From: Streptomyces ferrugineus
GTDB taxonomy: Bacteria; Actinomycetota; Actinomycetes; Streptomycetales; Streptomycetaceae
Reading direction: 5' to 3'
Assembly (NCBI RefSeq): GCF_015160855.1
Contig: NZ_CP063373.1
Location: 8,097,001 to 8,161,000 of the forward strand
Length of the DNA: 64,000 bases
Of this stretch, positions 47,023 through 55,544 are shown piece by piece. The notes beneath the pieces are model-generated. The model was not told the origin of the DNA. It made no database searches and worked only from the letters and a program-made list of their open reading frames with translations. A program made the translations under genes and the position numbers. The stretch's first letter is position 1. Every line of letters starts with the position of its first letter.

Positions 47023-47040
47023 CGTTACTCAGTAGTAACG
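47023..47040. promoter_or_regulatory. Palindrome, candidate operator
   Basis: CGTTACT-cagt-AGTAACG: perfect seven-base arms about a four-base centre, 378 bases upstream of the DUF6230 gene. The form is like TetR-family operators. The TetR gene at 48504 is a candidate binder, but its own upstream palindrome has a different sequence. Confidence 0.45.
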
Positions 47041-47170
47041 GCCGGATAACCGAACAACGACCCGTCGGTCTCGGACAGCGACTCAGGGTGGCCTCGGGTC
47101 ACCGGACAAATCCGGGAATCACCGGACAGGATCTGACAGAAAGATGCCCACGACTTACCCGCAGTAACTA

Positions 47171-47206
47171 CGGCCGTGATTACCAAGTTTTGGTAAAGCA
47201 CGGCCG
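47171..47206 (-). terminator. 36-base nested palindrome after the thioredoxin/TPR gene
   Basis: CGGCCGTG-a-TTACCAA-gtt-TTGGTAA-ag-CACGGCCG. Outer eight-base and inner seven-base arms pair perfectly. It lies 98 bases past the thioredoxin/TPR stop, so it may terminate that gene; the inner part alone would also make a good operator. Confidence 0.5.
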
Positions 47207-47303
47207 CAGTGGTCGTCTCCCGCCAGATCTTTCACTCGGGCAACACGCGCCCGCGCGTTTAGCGACTGGTCAGAACGGGGCCGGCGCCCCGCTCGCGAAC
47301 ACG

Positions 47304-48290
47304 TCAGAACAAGGCGCGCGCCAGCGCCCTGCGCGCCGCCGCCACCCGCGGATCCTCGGCGCCCACGACCTCGAACAGCTCCAGCAGCCGAAGCCGTACG
47401 GTGTTCCGCTCCTCACCCACCGTGCGCTGCACGGTGTCGATGAGCCGCCCGAAGGCGTCCTCGACATGCCCGCCCACCAGATCCAGGTCGGCCGCGGCGA
47501 TCTGCGCCTGCGCGTCCGCGGGCTTCTCGGCGGCGTCCTTGCGCACCTGCTGCGGATCGGCGCCCTGCACCCGCTGGAGCAACTCGGCCTGGGCGAGCCC
47601 GAGTTTGGCCTCCGAGTTCGCGGGGTCCTCGTTCAATACGTTCTTGTACGCCTGCACAGCACCGCCCAAATCGCCCGCGTCCAGGGCCTGTACGGCGGCC
47701 TCGAGCAGGGCGTCGTAGGGACCGGCCGGCGCGGTGGGAGCCGCCTGGGCGGCGCCGCCCGGCTCGGCGTCGGCGTCGGCGTCGACCGTCAGACCGGTCA
47801 GGCCGAACCGCTGCTCGGCTACGGTGACGAGCTGGTCGAGCGTCTGGCGGATCTGCGCCTCGCTCGCCGCCCCCTGGAAGAGCGGCAGCGCCTGCCCGGC
47901 GACGACGGCGAACACGGCGGGGATGCCCTGCACGCCGAACTGCTGCATCAGCATCTGGTTGGCGTCGACGTCGATCTTGGCGAGGAGGAAGCGGCCGTCG
48001 TACTCGACGGCGAGGCGTTCGAGGACCGGGCTGAGCTGCTTGCAGGGCTCGCACCACTCGGCCCAGAAGTCGATGACGACGGGTACCTCGGCGGAGCGCT
48101 GAAGGACTTCACGCTCGAATCCGGCCTCGTCGACATCGATGACGAGATCGGCGGGCGAGACGGCGCCGGCGCCCCCGCCCTGCCGGGCGGCCTCGGCGCG
48201 CGCCTGCTCCGCCTTCGCCTTGGCCTCCTGGGCCGCCTTCACCGCGGCGAGGTCGACGACTCCGCTCATGGACATGTTCCGTGGCTGCAT
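47304..48290 (-). CDS. Thioredoxin-fold/TPR protein (YbbN/CnoX-like)
   Basis: 328 residues from the ATG at 48290, with GGGAGGA upstream; the open frame extends further but without a ribosome site. After an Ala/Glu-rich helix, a thioredoxin domain (DFWAEWCEPCKQLSPVLERL, cis-Pro in GIPAVFAV) covers about residues 60-165. The remainder is helical with TPR-like repeats (LLEAAVQALDAGDLGGAVQAYK; AQAELLQ). This layout is that of YbbN/CnoX, a holdase that hands proteins to GroEL. The active-site pair is CEPC. Cytosolic. It is divergent from a TetR gene. Confidence 0.88.
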   Translation of the reverse strand: MQPRNMSMSGVVDLAAVKAAQEAKAKAEQARAEAARQGGGAGAVSPADLVIDVDEAGFEREVLQRSAEVPVVIDFWAEWCEPCKQLSPVLERLAVEYDGRFLLAKIDVDANQMLMQQFGVQGIPAVFAVVAGQALPLFQGAASEAQIRQTLDQLVTVAEQRFGLTGLTVDADADAEPGGAAQAAPTAPAGPYDALLEAAVQALDAGDLGGAVQAYKNVLNEDPANSEAKLGLAQAELLQRVQGADPQQVRKDAAEKPADAQAQIAAADLDLVGGHVEDAFGRLIDTVQRTVGEERNTVRLRLLELFEVVGAEDPRVAAARRALARALF

Positions 48291-48402
48291 GCGTCTATCC
48301 TCCCCCGTTCGGCGCGCGTGTGTGAAAAGTGCCCCGAAACCCGGTCCCGGCTCGGTGGCGCCCGGCGCCGGGTCCCCACCCGACACCTGTGGTCATCGCT
48401 TT

Positions 48403-48419
48403 CGCTACGAGTCGTAGCG
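48403..48419. promoter_or_regulatory. Palindrome upstream of tetR (candidate operator)
   Basis: CGCTACGA-g-TCGTAGCG: perfect eight-base arms about one base, in the 213-base gap between the thioredoxin/TPR gene and the TetR gene. Size and form suit a TetR dimer, so autoregulation and control of the divergent gene are likely. Confidence 0.6.
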
Positions 48420-48503
48420 TAATGGCAGGCCGACCCCCTGGAACACCACCTACCCGTGATCTCCCTCACGACCACCCACGAACCACCCGGATATGGTCAG
48501 GGG

Positions 48504-49127
48504 ATGCAGAGCCGCACCGCCGCGTCCCGCCCCGGACGCCCGCGCAGCGCCGCCGCGGACGCCGCGATCCTGGCGGCGACGCGGGAGGCGCTGGTCGAAC
48601 TGGGGTGGTCCAAGCTCACCCTGGGAGACGTGGCCACCCGCGCCGGGGTTGCGAAGACGACGCTCTATCGCCGCTGGTCCGGCAAGAACGAGCTGGTCGT
48701 CGACGCGGTGGCCGAGCTCTTCGACGAACTCCGACTGCCCGACCGGGGCACCCTCGCCGCCGACATCGAGGGCGTCGTGCTCCAGTTCGCGGCGATCCTG
48801 GCCCGCCCCGAGGCGCGGAGCGGGCTGATGGCGGTGGTGGCGGAGTCGACGAGGGACGACGCCCTGCGCGACCGTATCCGCGAGTCGATCGTGGACCGCC
48901 AGAAGCGCCTGGTCCTGGAGGGCCGGGCCAGAGCCCAGGCCCGCGGCGAACTGCCGCCGGAGCCGGACGCGTCGGAGTCGGCGCGCACGGTGGACCTGAT
49001 CTTCGACGTGATCGCGGGCGCGGTGGTGCACCGGGCCCTGGTGAGCGCGGAGCCTGTGGACGCGGCGTGGGCCCGGGGTTTCACAGCACTTCTGCTGGAG
49101 GGCCTGGCGGCGGCCGGGACGGCCTGA
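48504..49127 (+). CDS. TetR family transcriptional regulator
   Basis: 207 residues from the ATG at 48504; a GTG at 48456 is in frame but neither start has a well-spaced ribosome site, so leaderless translation is possible. N-terminal helix-turn-helix LTLGDVATRAGVAKTTLYRR within the usual TetR domain (ILAATREALVELGW...). The C-terminal half is the TetR_C type with EARSGLMAVVAESTRDD. The ligand is unknown. A strong palindrome lies about 85 bases upstream. It is followed by a perfect hairpin terminator. Confidence 0.9.
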   Translation: MQSRTAASRPGRPRSAAADAAILAATREALVELGWSKLTLGDVATRAGVAKTTLYRRWSGKNELVVDAVAELFDELRLPDRGTLAADIEGVVLQFAAILARPEARSGLMAVVAESTRDDALRDRIRESIVDRQKRLVLEGRARAQARGELPPEPDASESARTVDLIFDVIAGAVVHRALVSAEPVDAAWARGFTALLLEGLAAAGTA

Positions 49128-49158
49128 CGTCGATCGCCGTTCACGCAGCGAGGCCGGA

Positions 49159-49192
49159 CGGTGGAGCGGGGGATTTTCCCCGCTCCACCGTC
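49159..49192. terminator. Bidirectional terminator between tetR and the island
   Basis: Perfect 14-bp stem (ACGGTGGAGCGGGG and complement), loop GATTTT, between the converging tetR and immunity-candidate genes. It marks the left edge of the accessory island. Confidence 0.85.
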
Positions 49193-49208
49193 GGTGTTCG
49201 GCTCGGGA

Positions 49209-49952
49209 CTACAGCTGACGATCTCCCTGCCAGGTGACCGACGTCAGCGCGGCGAGACCACCATGGGCCAAGCCTTTATAGGTCACCGTCCGCGCGGGAC
49301 CGAGCTCGTGCGCGACCCGCCTCGCCAGCTCCATCCCTTCGCGGAACAACCGTTCCCAATCGGCGTCGTACTTCCCGTCCTCCCGGTCACGCAGGTCCAG
49401 ATCCAGGGTGGTGTCGACCCCCTCCGCCCATGCGTAGAGGGAGGAGACCAGCCCGTCGGACAAGTCCAGGGCGGCGGCGGGATCGTCCGGGAAGAAGTCC
49501 CCGAACCCCTCGGAGCGCAACGGTCCGAATTTGTACTCGCCTTCGACGGTGAGGTGAACGGGGTGTGGTGGCGTGCCGTGACTGTCGCGTTCCCAGTGCA
49601 GGCGATCGCAGCCCCAGCACACCCACTTCGCCGACCTGTGGCGCTCGTCCCAGTAGCGCACCACCCATGACGGCCCCAGATACCGGGCCAGTCGCTGGGC
49701 GGTCGCCAGGCCCTGGTTGGCATGCCCCCGCAGATCCGGGCGGGAGACGAAGCCCTCCGGGGGGCGGGACAGCGACCAGGAGCGCAGCGCGTCAACCAGT
49801 TCCTCGGGCAGGCCGAGCCCGGCTCCGTCCAGCGGGACGTTACGGGTGAAGGCGCCGAGGTCGTCGTGAGCCTCGGCATCCTGCGGCTCGTACAGGGGAG
49901 ATGGCTCGCCCCTGGCGTGCACGAGCACGTGCCGCGGTTCCTCGAAGGTCAT
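49209..49952 (-). CDS. Putative immunity protein for the adjacent giant toxin
   Basis: 247 residues. I recognise no family. Features: hydrophilic, no signal peptide, a CWGC motif (KWVCWGCDRLHW), many acidic residues (DLDLDLRDREDGKYDAD) and conserved-looking aromatic patches. Its ATG overlaps the stop of the giant toxin-like gene (ATGA), so the two proteins are made in fixed proportion. In polymorphic toxin loci the gene directly after the toxin encodes the cognate inhibitor, and a soluble acidic protein fits. That role is inference from position. Confidence 0.6.
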   Translation of the reverse strand: MTFEEPRHVLVHARGEPSPLYEPQDAEAHDDLGAFTRNVPLDGAGLGLPEELVDALRSWSLSRPPEGFVSRPDLRGHANQGLATAQRLARYLGPSWVVRYWDERHRSAKWVCWGCDRLHWERDSHGTPPHPVHLTVEGEYKFGPLRSEGFGDFFPDDPAAALDLSDGLVSSLYAWAEGVDTTLDLDLRDREDGKYDADWERLFREGMELARRVAHELGPARTVTYKGLAHGGLAALTSVTWQGDRQL

Positions 49953-52900
49953 GCGATGTTCGCTCCGATCACATAGCCGTTGTCGCCCACGCTAACGGCC
50001 ACCCGCTGGGTCTTTCCCTGGAAGGCGACCTCGAAGATCGGCCTTCCGGCTCCCTGGGTGCCGACCCGCGTGCCCTGAGTGAGGGCCGTCTTCACGAGGG
50101 CGGGAATGTCCTCCACCCGGACCCCCGCGTTCGCGAACTCTCCCGCATGCCGGAAGGCAATGTGGGTGAGGCCCGCGTTGACGTTGCCCTTTTCGAGCCA
50201 GGCGAGGGGCACACCGGGCTTGGCGTACTCGATCACCCAGATCGTGTCCGGTCTGTTGAACTTCACGCCGGCGTCCTTGAGCCGGTCCAGCAGCTTCGGG
50301 TCGAGGGTGCCACGGTGGATCTTGGCACGTTCCGCCACGGCGGCCGCGATGCGCAGTCCCAGGCCCGCCGCGCTCGTGGCGTCGCCGACCTTGGCGGCAC
50401 CCTTCTCCCCGTAGATCTTCTTCAGGTCCGCGAGTATCTGCGCAGCGTCCTCACCGGTCTTGATGGCACGTTCAGCCCTCGCGGCGATCTTGGCCGCCTC
50501 GGCGAGCTTCGTAGCGATCGACGGCGGCACAAGGATCGCGGCGGCCCAGGCACAACTGGACTTGTCGCCGTGGTAACACCGGGCGGCATCGCCCAGCACG
50601 ATCTCGTACAGGACTGCGCCGGCCTTCTCTCCGAAGAGGTTCTGCCAGCCGATCCTGGTGATCTGCCCGAAGGTGAAGTGGTGGGTCCAGTTGTTGGTCT
50701 GGTCCTTCAACGTCTCCGTGCCGAGGAACAGCATGTCCGGCTTCGGGCAGCCGGCCTCGGTGGCGGGCACGTCCGGGTTGGCACAGTAGTAGTAACTGAC
50801 CGTGACATCGAGGTGCAGCTCATACGTCACCGTGCAGCCGTCGAGCGTGTAGACACACTCGTTGAGCTGCTTGGCCGGTCCCGCCTCGGTGACCTTGTCG
50901 ACGACGTAGAAGACGCGGTCGATGCCGATTCCGGCGCCCGACGAGACCTGCTTGTTGGCCTCCTTGCGCTCCGCGGACTCCGCGGCCGCCTGTGCTTCTT
51001 CGGCGTACTTCTGGGCGTCCTTGGCCGCTTCCTCGGCCGCGGTGGCGGCGGCGTCGGCGCGCTGCGCTGCGGCGCGGGCGTCCTTCGCCGCCCGCTCGGC
51101 CTGTGCTGCCGCCGTTCGGGCGGCGGACGCGTCGAGGGCTGCCTGGTCGGCGGATTCGCGAGCCTGCTTGGCGTGGCCCTCGGCCCGCCCGGCCGCCTTG
51201 TCCGCCGCGGCTGCGTCCTGGGTGGCCTTGCGGTCGTATTCGATCGTGCGGGCCAGGGAGGCCTGCGCCTTGGAGGCTGCCGTGGCGGCGTCGGCCGCGT
51301 AGCCGAGGGCTTCCTTGGCGTAGGTGCGGGCGTTCGCCGCGTAGCCGGCGGCCTTGGCGGCGTGCTGGTAGGCGGCCTTGGCGTCGCCCTTGGCCTGGTC
51401 GGCGATCGACTTGGCCGCGTCGGCCTCCGCCTTCGCGTTCTTGGCGTGGGCGTCGGCGACGGCCTTCTGCTGCTCGGCGATCGACTTCGACGCCTGGCCA
51501 GTCAGGACCACCAGGCCGGCGGCCGAGTCGGTGTCGACGTACGGGGAGCCGAGCTGGATCGCGTCGTTGGCCGGCTTGGCGACCTGGGCGGCGGCGTTGC
51601 CGGCGTCCACGGCGGCCTGGGCGGTGACATGGGCGAAGCCCGCGGCCTTCGCGGAGGCGGCCAGGGCCTTGGCGGCTTCCTTGTTCGCCTCGTCGGCGTG
51701 CCCCTTGGCGGTCTTGGCGTCCTTCTCCGCCTCGTCGGCCAGCTTGACCGCCGCCTTGGCTTCGGAGGCGGCGTGCTGCGAGGCGCTGATGGCGTCCGCT
51801 GCGGCGCTGGTCGCCGTCCTCACCGCGGCGTCGGCCTTCAGCTTCGCGGCCTGAGCGGCGTCCGCGTGCGAGCGGGCCCGCTTGGCGGCTGCCTCGGCGC
51901 GCGTGGCTGCCGCGTCGGCGTCGGCCGCCGCCTTGGTCGCGGCGTTGGCCGCGGCGCGGGATCTGCCGGCCGCTGCCTCGGCGTCGTCGGCGTGCCCATC
52001 CGCCGCGTCCGCCGCCGCCCTGGCTTCCTTCGCGTTGCTGTCGGACTCGTGGGCCTGGGCGTACGCCTCCTTGGCGTCGGCCTTGGCGCGGGCGGCATCC
52101 GCCTTCTGCTCGGCGTCCCAGGCGTCGTCGCGCAGGTCGCGGGCCTTGTCGCGGGCCTTCTCCGCGTCGTTCTTTCGGTCGACCGCGGTCTTCTCTGCGG
52201 CCTCGGCCTTGTCCCGGGCGTTCTGCGCGTTGGTCGCCTCGGTCTCGGCGGTCTTCCTGTGCCGGGCTGCCTCGGCCTGCTTGGCTGCGGCGGTCGCCTT
52301 CTCCGCCTTCGCCGTCTTCTCCTCGGCTTCCGCCGCCAGCCGCTTGGCGTGGGCCTCGGCGGCGGCCGCCTTGGCCTCGCCCTCGGCCTTCAGGGCCACG
52401 GCGAGCTTGGCCTCCGCGGTCTCCTTGTCCTTCTTGGCGTTGTCGCGATGCACCTTGGCGGCATCCGCCGCGGCCTTCGCCTGCAACTCGGCGGTGTGTG
52501 CCGCCTCCTTGCGGAACTCGGCCTTGGCCTGGGCGGCCTGGGCCAGCGCCCGCTGCATGATGGTCTGACTGTCGCCGGCGGATGCGCGGGTGGCGGCTTC
52601 GGCGGTCTCGCCGGCCTTCACCATCGCCTCCAGCGCGGCGGCCGCGCCCTTGGTGACCTGCGCCTTCTGCTGGCCGACGAGCAGGCCGCGGCCGCGCGGC
52701 GTGCCGCCTGCATCAGCGATGGTGTAGGCGGTCTCCTGCACGTCGTCGCTAGTGTCGGCGAGAATCCTCGCGTACTTGGCTTCCTGCTTGAGGTCGGCGA
52801 GCTGGGCCTTCGCCGCCGCCCGCGCGTCCGCGATGCCCTTCTTCGCCTTGGCGAACTGGGCCTTGTCCGGGTAGAACTGGGAGTCGGCACCCTTGTGGCC

Positions 52901-54436
52901 GTTTGGGACGATCTTGAACTTCTGCGGGTTGGTGCCGTTGCACGCCCACAGCCACGCGTTGTGCCCATTGGTGAACTTGTTCAGGTCCAGGCACTTGCCC
53001 GTGCCGGTGTTCTTCAGGCTTGTGGTGGCGCGGAGGTTGGCCTCCCACGTCTGTGCCGGGGAGTTGTTGCACGTCCAGATCTGGATCTTCGTGCCGTTCG
53101 CCGAATTGTTGCTCGACACGTCCAGGCACTTCGCAGAGTTCACGTTCCGCAGGTGAAGCCCCAGGCTGTCACCTTCGAGTGTCCACCTCTGCGCCGCCGA
53201 GCCATTGCACTTGTACACCTGGACCGGCGTGCCATTGGTCTTCTTGCCGCCCTGAACATCGAGGCACTTGCCCTTGGCGGCCTGCACCTGAATCACCGCC
53301 GAGCTGTCGCCGATCCAGCCGACCCCGCCAGGCGACCAGTAGTCCTGCCACCTGGCCAGGTGGTCGGCCACCCACGAGTGGCCCAGCATCGCTCCAAGGG
53401 CCTCCGCTCCGTCGGCGAGGGAGCTGGTGGCGACCTCGTTGAGGTCCAGGAGCTGGTTGCGCTGCTTGGCCTGCGAGGCGATCTCCTGCTGCCACTCGTC
53501 TGCCGCGGTGCCGGTGATGCGGCCCAGCGCCTTGTTGGGGTCGACCGGGTCACGCCACGCGCACGACGCAAACCGGGACTTCAGATCCTCGACCGCTATG
53601 CGGAACTCTGCCGTGCCCGGCTGGGGGGCGGTGCGCGGGAAGCCTCCGGCGGCGAGGAAGATGCGGGCGTTGTCCGCGCCTGCGGGCTCCAGGGCGAACC
53701 CGTGCAGCCACTCGAACGCGGAGTGCTCGGCAAGCGCACGATTCCACTCGTCCTGCGACAGCCCGGTGGGGTCCGGGTCCTTGCCGTAGAGGGGGATGCC
53801 CAGGTCGTCTACAGCCTTGAGGGTCTTCTCGTCAGCCTCGGGTGTGGGGTCCTCGTAAAAGTCGAACTCGCTCTTCCAGAACCGGTCGGCGATCCACTTG
53901 GTCAGACCGGTCTGAGAGTAGAAGTCCTTCTTCCCGTCACCCGGCGACCCCGGAGGCCAGTGGAAGTCGGCGACGGTGAAGCCGCCCGGAGTCTCCAGCC
54001 CATCGAGAGGTTTCTGCCACCCTTCGCGGCGGGCATGGATGGCGTCCAACTCCTTGTCCGCCGCGTCCTTGTCCTTCTCGTACGCCACCGCCAGCGGGGT
54101 TTCCTCCCAAAGCTGCCGGTTGGCCAGGGCGTGTAGCTTGTCCGGGGGCTGGTTGAGGCCGTCCTGTGCCGTCGCGGCCATAGCCGGACCGCCCAGGCGC
54201 AGCACATCGGCCATCAGGCACTGGTCCTGCCGCAGCTGCTCGGCGGCCGTGTCTTCGAACCAGTCGTACGAGTCGCCCGCCAGAGCGGTCCTGTCCTCGC
54301 TGAGCCGGTCGGCGAGGTCGGGCTGCACGGCAAGCGTGGCCAGCATCGCGACCGCACTGGACTGAAGAACGATACGGGCGAAAAGCCCATGCCTTCCCGA
54401 CCTTGGCATCAGGAAGGCTGGTGGTCTGGAACGCAA
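49949..54436 (-). CDS. Giant lectin/Ala-rich protein with C-terminal toxin-like domain
   Basis: About 1495 residues from a TTG at 54436 (AGGGG seven bases upstream); the ATG at 54409 is the alternative. A hydrophobic N-terminus (FARIVLQSSAVAMLATLAVQ) could be an export signal. Residues about 50-375 are unassigned. Residues about 380-512 are a ricin-type beta-trefoil lectin with three QxW-like repeats (CNGSAAQRW, CNNSPAQTW, CNGTNPQKF). Residues about 520-1165 are an extreme Ala/Lys/Glu coiled-coil of AAKAAADADAAATRAEAA type. A Cys-containing region follows. The last 110 residues (LTHIAFRHAGEF..., GTRVGTQGAGRPIFEVAF, VSVGDNGYVIGANIA) look like a small nuclease of the kind found at polymorphic-toxin C-termini. 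The overlapping downstream gene is the likely immunity factor. Confidence 0.72.
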   Translation of the reverse strand: MRSRPPAFLMPRSGRHGLFARIVLQSSAVAMLATLAVQPDLADRLSEDRTALAGDSYDWFEDTAAEQLRQDQCLMADVLRLGGPAMAATAQDGLNQPPDKLHALANRQLWEETPLAVAYEKDKDAADKELDAIHARREGWQKPLDGLETPGGFTVADFHWPPGSPGDGKKDFYSQTGLTKWIADRFWKSEFDFYEDPTPEADEKTLKAVDDLGIPLYGKDPDPTGLSQDEWNRALAEHSAFEWLHGFALEPAGADNARIFLAAGGFPRTAPQPGTAEFRIAVEDLKSRFASCAWRDPVDPNKALGRITGTAADEWQQEIASQAKQRNQLLDLNEVATSSLADGAEALGAMLGHSWVADHLARWQDYWSPGGVGWIGDSSAVIQVQAAKGKCLDVQGGKKTNGTPVQVYKCNGSAAQRWTLEGDSLGLHLRNVNSAKCLDVSSNNSANGTKIQIWTCNNSPAQTWEANLRATTSLKNTGTGKCLDLNKFTNGHNAWLWACNGTNPQKFKIVPNGHKGADSQFYPDKAQFAKAKKGIADARAAAKAQLADLKQEAKYARILADTSDDVQETAYTIADAGGTPRGRGLLVGQQKAQVTKGAAAALEAMVKAGETAEAATRASAGDSQTIMQRALAQAAQAKAEFRKEAAHTAELQAKAAADAAKVHRDNAKKDKETAEAKLAVALKAEGEAKAAAAEAHAKRLAAEAEEKTAKAEKATAAAKQAEAARHRKTAETEATNAQNARDKAEAAEKTAVDRKNDAEKARDKARDLRDDAWDAEQKADAARAKADAKEAYAQAHESDSNAKEARAAADAADGHADDAEAAAGRSRAAANAATKAAADADAAATRAEAAAKRARSHADAAQAAKLKADAAVRTATSAAADAISASQHAASEAKAAVKLADEAEKDAKTAKGHADEANKEAAKALAASAKAAGFAHVTAQAAVDAGNAAAQVAKPANDAIQLGSPYVDTDSAAGLVVLTGQASKSIAEQQKAVADAHAKNAKAEADAAKSIADQAKGDAKAAYQHAAKAAGYAANARTYAKEALGYAADAATAASKAQASLARTIEYDRKATQDAAAADKAAGRAEGHAKQARESADQAALDASAARTAAAQAERAAKDARAAAQRADAAATAAEEAAKDAQKYAEEAQAAAESAERKEANKQVSSGAGIGIDRVFYVVDKVTEAGPAKQLNECVYTLDGCTVTYELHLDVTVSYYYCANPDVPATEAGCPKPDMLFLGTETLKDQTNNWTHHFTFGQITRIGWQNLFGEKAGAVLYEIVLGDAARCYHGDKSSCAWAAAILVPPSIATKLAEAAKIAARAERAIKTGEDAAQILADLKKIYGEKGAAKVGDATSAAGLGLRIAAAVAERAKIHRGTLDPKLLDRLKDAGVKFNRPDTIWVIEYAKPGVPLAWLEKGNVNAGLTHIAFRHAGEFANAGVRVEDIPALVKTALTQGTRVGTQGAGRPIFEVAFQGKTQRVAVSVGDNGYVIGANIA

Positions 54437-54914
54437 GAGCGCACCCCTATCATCGCAAGGAGACAACCGGGAGCCCTGTCGATGAGGCTCAGGCGGCGTT
54501 GAGAATGAGCGACGTGGGACGCACAACAAGCTGGTACCGCGGCATGGAAGGCCCTCCCCGTAGCGACACCGTTCCCCCGGTCGCTGTCTGACGCGCGCAA
54601 TGACGGACTGGTCATGATCCGGTCATGCGCGACGATCACCATACGCACGGGTAACCAGGGTGGGACAGTGCTGACTTTGGGACCGAGGCAACGTGGCGCG
54701 AAATCACCTTTGCCGGCTGTTCACACCCGCCACACGCAACTTACGTGCTCAAACTGCGGATTACTTGTGTTACTCCTGTGAAGAGAGCGGACTTTTGAGT
54801 CCCGCCACCGCAAAAAGATTGACGGAATCCGATCGCACCGCACGAAACCGTACGAAGAGGCCGTGAGGGAAGCGACAACCGTTCACGGCCCCAGCGAACA
54901 ACACACCCGGCGCT
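54437..54914. other. Gap between the giant toxin gene and the icmA remnant
   Basis: About 480 bases. The middle (54700-54850) is less GC-rich than the surroundings. It should hold the promoter of the toxin gene on the minus strand. I find no gene, repeat or clear promoter to report. Confidence 0.45.
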
Positions 54915-55303
54915 GGAACCCCGCCGGCTCCGTGTACACCCCCACTCCTCCCGCAGCACCCCACAGATCTCCCCCAACGTCACCCCAGCACCGCACCGCA
55001 TCCAGCATCGGCTCGATCACGCTGCCCCCACCTCGCGCGGCAGCCAGCATCCCGTCCAGCGCCCTCCGCACCGCGGCGCCGTCGCGGGCCTCCTTGCGCG
55101 CGGCCAGCACCCGTACCTGGTCCCGCTCCACCTCATGGCTGACCCGCAGGATCTCCAGGTCCCCGGTGACGGATCCGGTGTGGGCGTTCACGCCCACCAC
55201 CCGCTTGTCGCCCTTCTCCAGCGACTGCTGGTACCGGAACGCCGACTCGGCGATCTCCCCGGTGAACCAGCCGTCCTCGATCCCCCGCAGAATCCCGGAC
55301 GTG
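54915..55303 (-). pseudogene. Decayed copy of the icmA 3' end
   Basis: Matches the last 130 codons of the intact icmA at 56250-57950. A core of 182 bases (55122-55303 against 56459-56640) has only two differences that I could find. The rest has many changes and compensating frameshifts (AVRCWGDVGGDLWGAAGG against [18 protein letters not shown]), and the stop codon is lost (TTCCAG against TTCTAG). There is no N-terminal part, so it cannot encode a mutase. The sharp boundary at 55303/56640 points to a recombination joint. Confidence 0.9.
55122..55303. repeat. Direct repeat, left copy (182 bp)
   Basis: Nearly identical to 56459-56640 and in the same orientation, 1337 bases apart. The two copies flank the small toxin-antitoxin-like pair. 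Confidence 0.9.
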
Positions 55304-55544
55304 TCCGACGCGCCGGCCCACGATCCCCTCCAGCGTGGCCTCGCCGCCCCGAGGGCCGGTGAACCACTTGGTGAGCCCGCTGAGCCCGAAGTCGAGCCAG
55401 TTCGTTTTGCACCGGCCCACCCACGCGGCGGCACCCGTGCGTTGCCATCGATGACACAAACGGAGGCAGAGCGGTGAACCTGGCCCTGTTGTCCGACGCC
55501 ACCGCTACCGTGGTCGGCAAGAGCACAGATCGAAGGAGCCTCGC

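Larger units (their letters stand above)
46646..47303. other. 658-base intergenic region with two palindromes
   Basis: Lies between the DUF6230 start and the end of the thioredoxin/TPR gene, both on the minus strand. It is less GC-rich from about 47020 to 47200. It contains the palindromes listed at 47023-47040 and 47171-47206. Open frames here lack codon bias and ribosome sites, so I call no gene. Confidence 0.55.

Noticed and set aside
46714..47049. A 111-codon plus-strand frame in the long gap before the DUF6230 operon.
   Set aside because: No ribosome site, no codon bias and an Arg/Pro-rich composition typical of random GC-rich frames.
49901..54136. A 1411-codon open frame on the plus strand, Gly/Leu/Arg/Val-rich.
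   Set aside because: It is the reverse complement of the Ala-rich coiled-coil gene; GCC/GGC codons give no stops in either direction. It has no domain, signal or ribosome site.
54883..55434. A 183-codon frame that looks like a small mutase-related gene.
   Set aside because: It is the decayed 3' fragment of icmA with frameshifts, no catalytic part and a lost stop; called as a pseudogene.
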